This document shows, piece by piece, positions 48,721 to 61,500 of a DNA stretch of 64,000 nucleotides. The stretch is from positions 1 through 64,000 of the forward strand of contig NC_066338.1 of assembly GCF_022539315.1 (NCBI RefSeq), written 5' to 3'. The translations under genes were made by a program, and so were the position numbers. The number at the start of each line of letters is the position of its first letter. Position 1 is the stretch's first letter. The notes below the pieces were generated by a model. That model was not told where the DNA came from and made no database searches. It saw only the letters and a program-made list of their open reading frames with translations. The stretch comes from Serinus canaria (Eukaryota; Chordata; Aves; Passeriformes; Fringillidae).

Positions 48721-51017
48721 AGAGCCGCAGAAGACGGGTTAACGCAACTCGCCGAAGGTAAGTGCCGGTTCCCGGCGTCTTTCGGCAGAAGACGCAGTCC
48801 TGAGCGCACAGCAAGCGGCACAATGCTCTGTGCGCGAAAAAGCCGCTTCTTCTCTAGCGGGAGAGGGAGAGCTCGGCAGATGCTGCGATGTGTTAAAGGA
48901 AGGCAGAAAGCACCGGGATTGCATGCACAGCTCTCAAACTGAGCCAGGAGAAGAACTAACCACTTTCCAGACGTTTAAACTTACTTTTAAAATACGAAGG
49001 AAAAAAAGTTCCCGGACAACATCTCTTTGCATCTTTCTAAGCTCTTTGAAGCACTCCGTGGGGAATCTTACTTTTTCTTTTCGTCTCGGAGCTGGTAAGA
49101 ACTCGAATATTATTATGAAAAACGTTGAAGGATTCTTGCTTCTCTGGCACAGTGTGTTCTTAAGAGGAAGCCTGGAAAAGCTTTTTTGATGAGATGTAGG
49201 CGGCAAGTGCCGCAGAAGATGGGTTACTTCAACTCGCCGAAGGTAGGTGCCGGTTCCCGGCGTCTTTCGGCAGAAGCCGCGGTCCAGAGCGCACCACGAG
49301 CGGCACAATGCTCTGTGCGCGAAAAAGCCGCTTCTTCGCCTCCAGGCGACGGAGAGCTCGGCAGATGCTGCGATGTGTTAAAGGAAGGCAGAAAGCACCG
49401 GGATTGTGCGCACAGCTCTCAAACTCAGCCTGGACAAGTCATAAGCACTTTCCAGACATTTAAACTTACTTTAACATAGGAAGGGAAAAAAGTTCCTGGA
49501 CAACTTCTCTTTGCATCTTTCTAAGCTCTTTGAAGCACTCCGTGGGGAATCTTACTTTTTCATTTCGTCTCGGAGCTGGTAAGAACTCGACTAGCATCAT
49601 GAAAAACGACAAGGGATTCTGGCTCTTCTAGCACAGTTTTTTCTTGAGAGGAAGCCTGGAAAAGCTTTTTCTCTGAGATGTAGGCGGCAAGTGCCGCAGA
49701 AGATGGGTTACTGCAACTCGCCGAAGGTAGGTGCCGGTTCCCGGCGTCTTTCTGCAGAAGCCGCTGTCCAGAGCGCACAGCGACCGGCACAGTGCTCTGT
49801 GCGCGAAAAAGCCGCTTCTTCGCCTCTGGGAGACGGAGAGCTCGGCAGATGCTGCGATGTGTTAAAGGAAGGCAAAAAACCGGGATTGCGTGCACAGCTC
49901 TCAAACTCAGCCTGGACAAGACATAACCACTTTCCAGACGTTTAATCTTACTTTAACATAGGAAGGGTAAAAAGTTCCTGGGCAACTTCTCTTTGCATCT
50001 TTCTAAGCTATTTGAAGCACTCCGTGGCGAATCTTACTTTTTCTTTTTGTCTCGGAGCTGGTAAGAACTCGACTAGAATTATGAAAAACGTCGAAGGATT
50101 CTTGTTGTGTTGGCACAGTTTTTTCTTGAGAGGAAGCCTGGAAAATCTTTTTCGCTGAGATGTAGGCGGTAAGAGCCGCAGAAGAGCGGTTACCGCAACT
50201 CGCCGAAGGTAAGCGCCGGTTCTTGGAGTCTTTCGGCAGAAGCCGCGGTCCGGAGCGCACCGCGAGCGGCACAATGCGCTGTGCGCGAAAAAGCCGCTTC
50301 TTCTCTAGCGGGAGACGGAGAGCTCGGCAGATGCTGCGATGTGTTAAAGGAAGGCAGAAAGCAGCGGGATTGAGCGCACAGCTCTCAAATTGATACATGA
50401 CGAGAATTAACCACTTTCCAGACTTTTAAACTTTCTTTAACATAGGAAGGAAAAAAAGTTCTCGGACAAATTCTCCTTGCATCTTTCTAAGCTCTTTAAA
50501 GCACTCCGTGGGGAATCTTACTTTTTCTTTTCGTCTCAGGCCTGGTAAGAACTCGAATAGCATCATAAAAACGTCGACTGATTCTTGCTCTGCTGGCACA
50601 GTTTTTTCTTGAGAGGAAGCCTGGAAAATCTTTTTCGCTGCGACGTATGAGGCAAGAGCCGTAGAAGACCGGTTAGCGCAACTCGCCGAAGGTAGGTGCC
50701 GGTTCCCGGCATCTTTCGGCAGAAGACGCTGGCCGGAGCGCACCGCGACCGGCAAAATGCTCTGTACGCGAAAAAGCCGCTTCTTCGCAACCGGGCGACG
50801 GAGAGCTCGGCAGATGCTGCGATGTGTTAAAGGAAGGCAGAAAGCACTGTGATTGAGCGCACAGCTCTCAAATTGAGCCAGGACGAGAATTAACAACTTT
50901 CCCAACGTTTAATCTTACTTTAACATAGGAAGGGAAAAAAGTTCCCGGACAACATCTCTTTGCATCTTTCTAAGCTATTTGAAGCACTCCGTGGCGAATC
51001 TTACTTTTTCTTTTCGT

Positions 51018-52588
51018 CTCAGAACTAGTAAGAACTCGACTAGCTTCATAAAAAACGTCGAGGGACCCCTGCTGTGCTGGCACAGTTTTTTCTTGAGAGA
51101 AAGTCTCGAAAAGCTTTTTCGCTAAGATGTAGGCGGCAAGAGCCGTAGAAGACCGGTTAACGCAACTCGCCGAAGGTAGGTGCCGGTTCCCGGCGTCTTT
51201 CGGCAGAAGCCGCTGTCCGGAGCGCACAGCGACCGGCACAATGCACTGTACGCGAAAAAGCCGCTTCTTCGCCTCTGGGAGACGGAGAGCTCGGCAGATG
51301 CTGCGAGGTGTTAAAGGAAGGCAAAAGCACCGGGATTGTGTGCACAGCTCTCAAACTGAGCCAGGACGAGAATTAACCACTTTCCAGACGTTTAAACTTA
51401 CTTTAACATAGGAAGGAAAAAAAGTTCCCGGACAACTTCTCTTTGCATCTTTCTAAGCTATTTGAAGCACTCCGTGGGGAATCTTACTTTTTCTTTTCGT
51501 CTCGGAGCTGGTAAGAACACGACTAGCATTATGAAAAACGTCGAGGGATTCTTGCTCTGCTAGCACAGTTTTTTCTTGAGAGGAAGCCTGGAAAAGCTTT
51601 TTCGCTGAGATGTAGGCGGTAAGAGCCGCAGAAGAGCGGTTACCGCAACTCGCCGAAGGTAAGTGCCGGTTCCCGGCGTCTTTCTGCAGAAGCCGCGGAC
51701 CTGAGCGCACCGCCACCGGCACAATGCTCTGTGCGCGAAAAAGCCGCTTCTTTGCCTCCAGGCGACGGAGAGCTCGGCAGATGCTGCGATGTGTTAAAGG
51801 AAGGCAAAAAACACCGTGATTGCGTGGACAGCTCTCAAACTGAGCCAGGACAAGACATAACCACTTTCCAGACATTTAAACTTACTTTAACATAGGAAGG
51901 GAAAAAAGTTCCTGGACACCTTCTCTTTGCATCTTTCTAAGCTATTTGAAGCACTCCGTGGGGAATCTTACTTTTTATTTTGTCTCCGAGCTGGTAAGAA
52001 CTCGACTAGCATTATGAAAAACGTCAAAGGATTCTTGCTGTGTTGGCACAGTTTTTTCTTGAGAGGAAGCCTGGAAAACCTTTTTTGCTGAGATGTAGGC
52101 CGTAAGAGCCGCAGAAGACGGGTTAACGCAACTCGCCGAAGGTAAGTGCCGGTTCCCGGCGTCTTTCGGCAGAAGACGCAGTCCTGAGCGCACCGCAAGC
52201 GGCACAATGCTCTGTGCGCGAAAAAGCCGCTTCTTCGCCTCCGGGCGACGGAGAGCTCGGCAGATGCTGCGATGTGTTAAAGGAAGGCAGAAAGCACCGG
52301 GATTGTGCGCACAGCTCTCAAACTCAGCCTGGACAAGACATAACCACTTTCCAGACGTTTAAATTTACTTTAACATAGGAAGGGAAAAAAGTTCCCGGAC
52401 AACTTCTCTTTGCATCTTTCTAAGCTATTTGAAGCACTCCGTGTGGAATCTTACTTTTTCTTATCGTCTCGTAGCTGATAAGAACTCGACTAGCTTCATG
52501 AAAATCGTCGAGGGACCACTGCTGTGCTGGCACAGTTTTTTCTTGAGAGAAAGACTAGAAAAGCTTTTTCGCTAAGATGTAGGCGGCA
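51018..52588 (+). repeat. Higher-order repeat block C, copy 2
   Basis: This is the partner of 47150-48720, with the same order of subtype-specific variants. It differs by scattered substitutions, for example CACTGCTGTGCTGG here against CACTGCTGGGCTGG in copy 1. Confidence 0.9.
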
Positions 52589-54764
52589 AGAGCCGTAGAA
52601 GACAGGTTAACGCAACTCGCCGAAGGTAGGTGCCGGTTCCCGGCGTCTTTCTGCAGAAGCCGCTGTCCAGAGCGCACAGCGACCGGCACAGTGCTCTGTG
52701 CGCGAAAAAGCCGCTTCTTCGCCTCTGGGAGACGGAGAGCTCGGCAGATGCTGCGATGTGTTAAAGGAAGGCAAAAAACCGGGATTGCGTGCACAGCTCT
52801 CAAACTGATCCAGGAAAAGACATAACCACTTTCCAGACGTTTAAACGTACTTTAACATAGGAAGGGAAAAAAGTTCCCGGACAACTTCTCTTTGCATCTT
52901 TCTAAGCTCTTTGAAGCACTCCGTGGGGAATCTTACTTTTTCTTTTCGTCTCGGGCCTGGTAAGAACTCGACTAGCTTCATAAATACGTCGAGGGATTCT
53001 TGCTCTGCTAGCACAGTTTTTTCTTGAGAGGAAGCCTGGAAAAGCTTTTTCGCTGAGATGTAGGCGGCAAGAGCCGTAGAAGAGCGGTTACCCCAACTCG
53101 CCGAAGGTAAGTGCCGGTTCCCGGCGTCTTTCTGCAGAAGCCGCGGTCCGGAGCGCACCGCGACTGGCACAATGCTCTGTGCGCGAAAAAGCCGCTTCTT
53201 CGCCTCCGGGCGACGGAGAGCTCGGCAGATGCTGCGATGTGTTAAAGGAAGGCAGAAAGCACCGGGATTGAGCGCACAGCTCTCAAATTGAGCCAGGACG
53301 AGAATTAACCACTTTCCAGACTTTTAAACTTACTTTAACATAGGAAGTAAAAAAAGTTCTCGGACAACTTCTCTTTGCATCTTTCTAAGCTCTTTAAAGC
53401 ACTCGGTGTGGAATCTTACTTTTTATTTTCATCTCGGAGCTGGTAAGAACTCGACTAATTTCATAAATTCGTCGAGGGATTCTTGCTCTGCTAGGACAGT
53501 TTTTGTTGAGAGGAAGCCTGGAACAGCATTTTCGCTGAGATGTAGGCGGCAAGAGCCGTAGAAGACCGGTTAACGCAACTCGCCGAAGGTAGGTGCCGGT
53601 TCACGGCATCTTTCGGCAGAAGCCGCTGTCCGGAGCGCACCGCGACCGGCACAATGCTCTGTGCGCGAAAAAGCCGCTTCTTCGCTACCGGGCGACGGAG
53701 AGCTCGGCAGATGCTGCGATGTGTTAAAGGAAGGCAAAAAACACCGGGATTGCGTGCACAGCTCTCAAATTGAGCCAGGACAAGACATAACCACTTTGCA
53801 GACGTTTAAACTTACTTTAACATAGGAAGGTAAAAAAGTTCCCGGACAACTTCTCTTTGCACCTTTCTAAGCTCTTTGGAGCACTCCTTCTGGAATCTTA
53901 CTTTTACTTTTCGTCTCGGAGCTGGTAAGAACTCGACTAGAATTATGAAAAACGTCGAAGGATTCTTGCTGTGTTGGCACAGTTTTTTCTTGAGAGGAAG
54001 CCTGGAAAAGCTTTTTCGCTGAGATGTAGGCGGTAAGAGCCGCAGAAGAGCGGTTACCGCAATCGCCGAAGGTAAGTGCCGGTTTCCGGCGTCTTTCTGC
54101 AGAAGCCGCGGACTGGAGCGCACCGCCACCGGCACAATGCTCTGTGCGCGAAAAAGCCGCTTCTTCGCCTCCGGGCGACGGAGAGCTCGGCAGATGCTGC
54201 GATGTGTTAAAGGAAGGCAGAAAGCAGCGTGATTGCGTGCACAGCACTCAAATTGAGCCAGGACGAGAATTAACCACTTTCCAGACGTTTAAACTTACTT
54301 TAACATAGGAAGGGAAAAACGTACCCGGACAACTTTTCTTTGCATCTTTTAAGCTCTTTAAAGCACTCCGTGGGGAATCTTACTTTTTGTTTTCGTCTCC
54401 GTGGTGGTAAGAACTCGACTAGCATAATGAAAAACGTCGTGGGATTCTTGCTCTGCTGGCACAGTTTTTTCTTGAGAGGAAGCCTGGAAAAGCTTTTTCG
54501 CTGAGATGTAGGCGGTAAGAGCCGTAGAAGATCGGTTACCGCAACTCGCCGAACGTAAGTGCCGGTTCCCGGCGTCTTTCTGCAGAAACCGCGGACTGGA
54601 GCGCACCGCCACCGGCACAATGCTCTGTGCGCGAAAAAGCCGCTTCTTTGCCTCCAGGCGACGGTGAGCTCGGCAGATGCTGCGATGTGTTAAAGGAAGG
54701 CAAAAAACACCGGAATTGCGTGCACAGCTCTCAAACTGAGCCAGGACAAGATATAAGAACATTC

Positions 54765-57048
54765 CAGACGTTTAAACTTACTTTAACATAGGGAGGAATA
54801 ACGTTCCCGGACAACTTCTCTTTGCATCTTTCTAAGCTCTTTAAAGCACTCCGTGTGGAATCTTACTTTTTCCTTTCGTCTCGGAGCTGGTAAGAACTCG
54901 ACTAGCATCATGAAAAACGTCAAAGGATTCTTGATGTGCTGGCACAGTTTTTTCTTGTGAGGAAGCCTGGAAAAATTTTTTCTCTAAGATGTAGCCGGCA
55001 AGAGCTGCAGAAGACGGGTTACCGCAACTTGCCGAAGGTAGGTGCGGGTTCCTGGTGTCTTTCGGCAGAAGCCGTGGTCCGGAGCGCACCGCGAGCGGCA
55101 CAATGCTCTGTGCGCGAAAAAGCCGCTTCTTCGCTACCGGGAGACGGAGAGCTCGGCAGATGCTGCGATGTGTTTAAGGAAGGCAGAAAGCACCGAGATG
55201 GAGTGCACAGCTCTCAAACTGAGCCAGGACAAGACATAACCACTTTCCCGACGTTTAAACTTACTTTAACATAGGAAGGAAATAACGTTCCTGGACAACT
55301 TTTCTTTGCATCTTTCCAAGCTTTTCCAATCACTCCGTGGGGAATCTTACTTGTTCTTTTCGTCTCGGAGCTGGTAAGAACTCGACGATTATTATGAAAA
55401 TCGTCAAAGGATTCTTTCTGTGTTGGCACAGTTTTTTCTTGTGAGAAAGCCTGGAAAAGCTTTTTCGCTGAGATGTAGGCGGTAAGGGCCGCAGAAGAGC
55501 GGTTACCGCAAATCGCCAAAGTTAAGTGCAGGTTCCCGGCGTCTTTCTGCAGAAGCCGCGGTCCGGAGCGCACCGCGAGCGGCCCAATGCTCTGTGCGCG
55601 AAAAAGCCGCTTCTTCGCCTCCGGGCGACGGAGAGCTCGGCAGATGCTGCGATGTGTTAAAGAAAGGCAAAAAACACCAGGATTGCGTGCACAGCTCTCA
55701 AACTGAGCCAGGACAAGACATGACCACTTTCAAGACGTTTAAACTTACTTTAACAGACGAAGGAATAAAAGTTCTCGGACAACTTTTCTTTGCATCTTTC
55801 TAAGCTCTTTAAAGCACTCCGTGGGGAATCTTACTTGTTCTTTTCGTCTCGGAGCTGGTAAGAACTCGACTAGCTTCATGAAAAACGTCGAAGGATTCTT
55901 ACTGTGCTGGCACAGTTTTTTCTTGAGAGAAAGCCTGGAAAAGCTTTTTTCTCTAAGATGTAGGCGGCAAGAGCCGTAGAAGACCGGTTAACGCAACTCG
56001 CCGAAGGTAGGTGCTGGTTCCCGGCGTCTTTCTGCAGAAGTTGCGGTCCGGAGCGCACCGCGAGCGGCACAATGCTCTGTGCGCGAAAAAGCCGCTTCTT
56101 CGCTACCGGGAGACGGAGAGCTCGTCAGGTGCTGCGATGTTTTAAAGGAAGGCAGAATGCACCAGGATTGAGCGCACAGCTCTCAAATTGAGACAGGACA
56201 AGACACAACCACTTTCCAGACGTTTAAACGTACTTTAACATAGGGAGGAAAAAAAGTTCTCGGACAAATTTTCTTTGCACCTTTCTAAGCTATTTAAAGC
56301 ACTCCGTGGGGAATCTTACTTTTTCTTTTTGTCTCGGAGCTGGTAAGAACTCGACTAACATTATGAAAAACGTCGAGGGATTCTTGCTCTGCTGGCACAG
56401 TTTTTTGTTTAGGGGAAGCCTGGAAAAGCTTTTTCGCTGAGATGTAGGCGGCAAGAGCTGTAGAAGAGCGGTTACCGCAACTCGCCGAACGTAAGTGCCA
56501 GTTCCCGGCGTCTTTCGGCAGAAGCCGCGGTCCGGAGCACACTGCCAACGGCACAATGCTCTGTGCGCGAAAAGGCGCTTCTTCGCCTCCGGGAGACGGA
56601 GAGCTCGGCAGATGCTGCGATGTGTTAAAGGAAGGTAAAAAACACCGGGATTGCGTGCACAGCTCTCAAATTGAGCCAGGACAAGACACAACCAATTTCC
56701 CGACGTTTCAAATTACTTTAACATAGGAATGTAAAAAAGTTCCCGGACAACTTCTCTTTGCATCTTTCTAAGCTATTTGAAGCACTCCGTGTGGAATCTT
56801 ACTTTTTCTTTTCGTCTCGGAGCTGGTAAGAACTCCACTAGCATTATGAAAAACGTCGAGGGATTCTTGCTCTGCTGGCAATGTTTTTTCTTGAGAGGGA
56901 GCCTGGAAAAACTTTTTCGCTGAGATGTAGGAGGCAAGAGCCGTAGAAGAGCGGTTACAGAAACTCGCCGAAGGTAAGTGCCAGTTCCCGGCGTCTTTCG
57001 GCAGAAGCCGCCGTCTGGAGCTCACCGCCACCGGCACAATGCTCTGTG
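54765..57048 (+). repeat. Duplicated block B, copy 2 (nearly five units)
   Basis: This is the partner of 42197-44480, with the same order of private variants. Differences are scattered, for example GCTTTTCCAATCACTCC against GCTTTTTAAAGCACTCC, and GAGATGGAGTGCAC against GAGATTGTGTGCAC. To its left (54300-54765) the units resemble the common type. The true left edge can only be compared once the gap at 41697-42196 is filled. Confidence 0.93.
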
Positions 57049-57188
57049 CGCGAAAAAGCCGCTTCTTCGCCTCCGGGCGACGGAGAGCTCGGCAGATGCT
57101 GCGATGTGTTAAAGGAAGGCAAAAAACACCGGGATTGCGTGCACAGCTCTCAAACTGAGCCAGGACAAGACATAACCACTTTCCAGAT

Positions 57189-57660
57189 GTTTAAACTTAC
57201 TTTAATATAGGCAGGGAAAAATGTTCCCGGACAACTTTTCTTTGAATCTTTCAAAGCTATTTGAAGCACTCCGTGTGGAATCTTACTTTTTCATTTCGTC
57301 TCGGAGCTGGTAAGAACACGACTAGCATTGTGAATTACGACGTCGATTCTTGCTCTGCTGGCACAGTTTTTTCTTGAGAGGAAGCCTGGAAAACATTTTT
57401 CGCTAAGATGTAGGCGGCAAGATCCGCAGAAGTGCGGTAAACGCAACTCGCCGAAGGTAAGTTCCGGTTCCCGGCGTCTTTCTGCAGAAGCCGCGGTCCG
57501 GAGCGCACCGCGACCGGCACAATGCTCTGTGCGCGAAAAAGCCGCGTCTTCGCTACCGGGAGACGGAGAGCTCGGCAGATGCTGCGATGTGTTAAAGGAA
57601 GGCAGAAAGCACCGGGATTGAGCGCACAGCTCTCAAATTGAGCCAGGACGAGAATTAACC
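57189..57660 (+). repeat. Shortened unit (472 bp) with two deletions
   Basis: Markers at 57189 and 57661 are only 472 bp apart. Near 57658 the run AATTAACC goes straight into GTTTAAAC, lacking the 11 bases ACTTTCCAGAC found in almost all other units. Near 57330 the segment after AGCATTGTGAATTACGACG also lacks several bases of the usual TCGAAGGATTC. It is a degenerate unit, or the sequence is wrong here. Confidence 0.85.
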
Positions 57661-60129
57661 GTTTAAACTTACTTTACATCGGAAGGGAAAAACGTACCCG
57701 GACAACTTTTCTTTGCATCTTTCTAAGCTCTTTGAAGCACTCAGTGGGGAATCTTACTTTTTCTTTTCGTCTCGGAGGTGGTAAGAAGTCGACTAGCATT
57801 ATGAAAATCGTCGAGGGATTCTTGCTCTGCTGGCACAGTTTTTTCTTGAGAGAAAGACTAGAAAAGCTTTTTCGCTAAGATGTAGGCGGCAAGAGCCGCA
57901 GAAGACGGGTTAACGCGACTCGCCGAAGGTATGTGCCGGTTCCCGGCGTCTTTCTGCAGAAGCCGCGGTCTGGAGCGCACCGCGAGCGGCACAATGCTCT
58001 GTGCGCGAAAAAGCCGCTTCTTCGCTTCCGGGCGACGGAGAGCTCGGCAGATGCTGCGATGTGTTAAAGGAAGGCAGAAAGCACCGGGATTGAGCGCACA
58101 GACCTCAAAATGACACAGGACAAGAGACAAACTCTTTCCAGACGTTTAAACTTACTTTAACATAGAAAGGGAAAAACGTACCAGGACAACTTTTCTTTGC
58201 ATCTTTCTAAGCTCTTTAAAGCACTCCGTGGGGAATCTTACTTTTTCTTTTCGTCTCGGAGCTGGTAAGAACTCGACTAGCATCATGAAAATCGTCGAAG
58301 GATTCTTGCTCGGCTGGCACAGTTTTTTCTTGAGAGGAAGCCTGCAAAAGCTTTTTCGCTGAGATATAGGCGATAAGAGCCGCAGAAGAGCGGTTACCGC
58401 AACTCGCCGAAGGTAAGTGCCTGTTTCCGGCGTCTTTCTGCAGAAGCCGGGGTCCGGAGCGCACCGCCACCGGCACAATGCTCTGTGCGCGAAAAAGCCG
58501 CTTCTTCGCCTCCGGGAGACGGAGAGCTAGGCAGATGCTGCGATGCGTTAAAGGAAGGCAGAAAACACCGGGATTGAGCGCACAGCTCTCAAATTGAGCC
58601 AGGACGAGAATTAACCCCTTTCCCGACGTTTAAACTTACTTTAACATAGGAAGGGAAAAACATACCCGGACAAATTTTCTTTGCATCTTTCTGAGGTCTT
58701 TAAAGCACTCCGTGGGGAATCTTACTTTTCCTTTTCGTCTCGGAGCTGGTAAGAACTCGACTAACATCATGAAAATCGTCGAAGGATTCTTGCTGTGTTG
58801 GCACAGTTTTTTCTTCAGAGAAGGCCTGGAAAAGCGTTTTCGCTGAGATATAGCCGGCAAGAGCCGCAGAAGAGCGGGTTACCGCAACTCGCCGAAGGTA
58901 AGTGCCGGTTCCCGGCGTCTTTCTGCAGAAGCCGCGGTCCGGAGCGCACCGCGACTGGCACAATGCTCTGTGCGCGAAAAAGCCGCTTCTTCGCTACCGG
59001 GCGACGGAGAGCTCGGCAGATGCTGCGATGTGTTAAAGGAAGGCAGAAAGCACCGGGATTGCGTGCACAGCTCTCAAACTGATCCAGGAAAAGACATAAC
59101 CACTTTCCAGACGCTTAAACTTACTTTAACATAGGAAGGGAAAAATGTTCCCGGACAACTTCTCTTTGCATCTTTCTAAGCTCTTTAAAGCACTCCGTGG
59201 GGAATCTTACTTTTTCTTTTCGTCTCGGAGGTAGTAAGAACTCGACTAGCATCATGAAAAACGTTGAGGGATTCTTGCTGTGCTGGCACAGTTTTTTCTT
59301 GAGAGGAAGCCTGGAGAAGCTTTTTCGCTGAGATGTAGGCGGTAAGAGCTGCAGAAGAGCGGTTACCGCAACTCGCCGAAGGTAAGTGCCGGTTCCCGGC
59401 GTATTACTTCAGAAGCCGCGGTCAGGAGCGCACCGCGAGCGGCACAATGCTCTGTGCGCGAAAAAGCCGCTTCTTCGCCTCCGGGCGACGGAGAGCTCGG
59501 CAGATGCTGCGATGTGTTAAAGGAAGGCAAAAAACACCGGGATTGAGCGCACAGCTCTCAAATTGAGCCAGGACGAGAATTAACCACTTTCCAGACGTTT
59601 AAACTTACTTTAACATAGGAAGGAAAAAAAGTTCTCGGACAACTTTTCTTTGCATCTTTCTAAGCTCTTTAAAGCACTCCGTGGGGAATCTTACTTTTTC
59701 TTTTCGTCTCGGAGGTAGTAAGAACTCGACTAGCATCATGAAAAACGTCGAGGGATTCTTGCTGTGCTGGCACAGTTTTTTCTTGAGAGGAAGCCTGGAA
59801 AAGTTTTTTCTCTAAGATGTAGCCGGCAAGAGCCGCAGAAGACGGGTTACCGCAACTCGCCGAAGGTAGGTGCCGGTTCCCGGCGTCTTACTGCAGAAGC
59901 CGCTGTCCAGAGCGCATCGCGAGCGGCACAATGCTCTGTGCGCGGAAAAGCCGCTTCTTGGCTACCGGGAGACGGAGAGCTCGGCAGATGCTGCGATGTG
60001 TTAAAGGAAGGCAGAAAGCACCGGGATTGGCTGCACAGCTCTCAAACTGAGCCAGGACGAGAATAACCACTTTCCAGACGTTTAAACTTACTTTAACATA
60101 GGAAGGGAAAAAGTTCCCGGACAACTTTT

Positions 60130-60460
60130 CTTTGCATCTTTTGAAGCTCTTTGAAGCACTCCGTGGGGAATCTTACTTTTTCTTTTCGTCTCGAAACTGG
60201 TAAGAACTCGACTAGCCTCATGAGAATCGTCGAGGGATTCTTGCTGTGCTGGCAGAGTTTTTTCTTGATAGAAAGGCTGGAAAAGCTTTTTGGCTGAGAT
60301 GTAGGCGGCAAGAGCCACAGAAAACGGGTTACCGCAACTTGCCGAAGGTAGGTGCCGGTTCCCAGCGTCTTTCGGCATAAGCCGCGGTCCGGAGCGCACG
60401 GCGACCGGCAGAATGCTCTGGGCGCGGAAAAGCCGCTTCTTCGCCTCCGGGAGACGGAAA
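60130..60460 (+). repeat. Isolated partial copy of the 25.8-27.4 kb subfamily
   Basis: CTTTTGAAGCTC, CCTCATGAGAATCG, TGGCAGAGTTTTTTC, AAAGGCTGGAAAAGC, TTTTTGGCTGAGATG, AACTTGCCGAAGG, GCGCACGGCGACC, GCGCGGAAAAGCC and GGAAAGCTCGG are all signatures of the block at 25795-27400. They occur here in about 330 bp flanked by common-type units, more than 32 kb away. Confidence 0.9.
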
Positions 60461-60819
60461 GCTCGGCAGATGCTGCGATGTGTTAAAGGAAGGCAGAAAA
60501 CACCGGGATTGAGTGCACAGCTCTCAAACTGAGCCAGGACAAGACATAACCACTTTCCAGACGTTTAAACTTACTTTAACATAGGAAGGGTAAAAAGTTC
60601 CCGGACAACTTCTCTTTGCATCTTTCTAAGCTCTTTGAAGCACTCCGTGTGGAATCTTATTTTCTCTTTTCGTCTCGGAGCTGGTAAGAACTCGACTAGC
60701 ATTATGAAAAACGTCGAAGGATTCTTGCTCTGCTGGCACAGTTTTTTCTTGAGAGGAAGCCTGGAAAATCTTTTTCGCTGAGATGTAGGCGGCAAGAGCC
60801 GCAGAAGACGGGTTACCGC

Positions 60820-61500
60820 AACTTGCCGAAGGTATGTGCCGTTCCCGGCGTCTTTCTGCAGAAGCCGCGGTCCGGAGGGCACCGCAACGGCACAATGCTC
60901 TGTGCGCGAAAAAGCCGCTTCTTCGCCTCCGGGAGACGGAGAGCTCGGCAGATGCTGCGATGGTTAAAGGAAGGCAGAAAGCACCGGGATTGCGTGCACA
61001 GCTCTCAAACTGAGCCAGGACAAGAACAACCACTTTCCAGACGTTTAAACTTACTTTAACATAGGAAGGGAAAAAGTACCCGGACAACTTTTCTTTGCAT
61101 CTTTCTAAGCTCTTTGAAGCACTCCGTGTGGAATTCTTTCATTTTCTTTTCGTCTCGGAGCTGGTAAGAACTCACTAGCATCATGAAATACGTCGAAGGA
61201 TTCTTGCTGTGCTGGCACAAGTTTTTTCTTGAGAGAAAGCCTAGAAAAGTTTTTTCTCTAGATGTAGGCGGCAAGAGCCGCAGAAGACGGTTTACCGCAA
61301 CTCGCCGAAGGTAGGTGCCGGTTCCGCGGCTCTTTTCTGCAGAAGCCGCGGTCGGAGCGCAACCGCGACCCGGCACAATGCTCTGTGCAGCGAAAAGCCG
61401 CTTTCTTCGCCTCCGGGCGACGGAGAGCTCGGCAGATGCTGCGATGGTTAAAGGAAGGCGGAAAACACCGGGATTGCGTGCACAGCTCTCAAACTGAGCC
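60820..61500 (+). repeat. Indel-rich stretch of about one and a half units
   Basis: Single-base gains and losses cluster here well above the level elsewhere. Examples are GGTATGTGCCGTTCCC, CGATGGTTAAAGG (twice), AACTCACTAGC, GGCACAAGTTTTTTC, CTCTAGATG, GGTTTACCGC, GGTTCCGCGGCTCTTTTC, GTCGGAGCGCAACCGCGACCCGGC, TGTGCAGCGAAAAGCCGC and CGTTTAAAACTTAC. They sit mostly at short homopolymers, which is typical of uncorrected long-read sequence. A truly decayed unit is the alternative. Confidence 0.8.

Larger units (their letters stand above)
44480..54765 (+). repeat. Array block with higher-order periodicity
   Basis: Units carrying CTTCATAAA in place of CATCATGAA occur at 45242, 46208, 47180 and 48144, that is in every second unit, and again at 51046, 52978 and 53460. 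Other subtypes fall between them. Within the region, 47150-48720 is repeated at 51018-52588, eight units away. A GCTTCTTCTCTAGCGGGAGA variant recurs near 46912, 48363, 48847 and 50302. The rare GACAAGGGATTCTGGCTC at 49607 also occurs at 38291, on the other side of the second gap. The region is wholly satellite. Confidence 0.9.
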
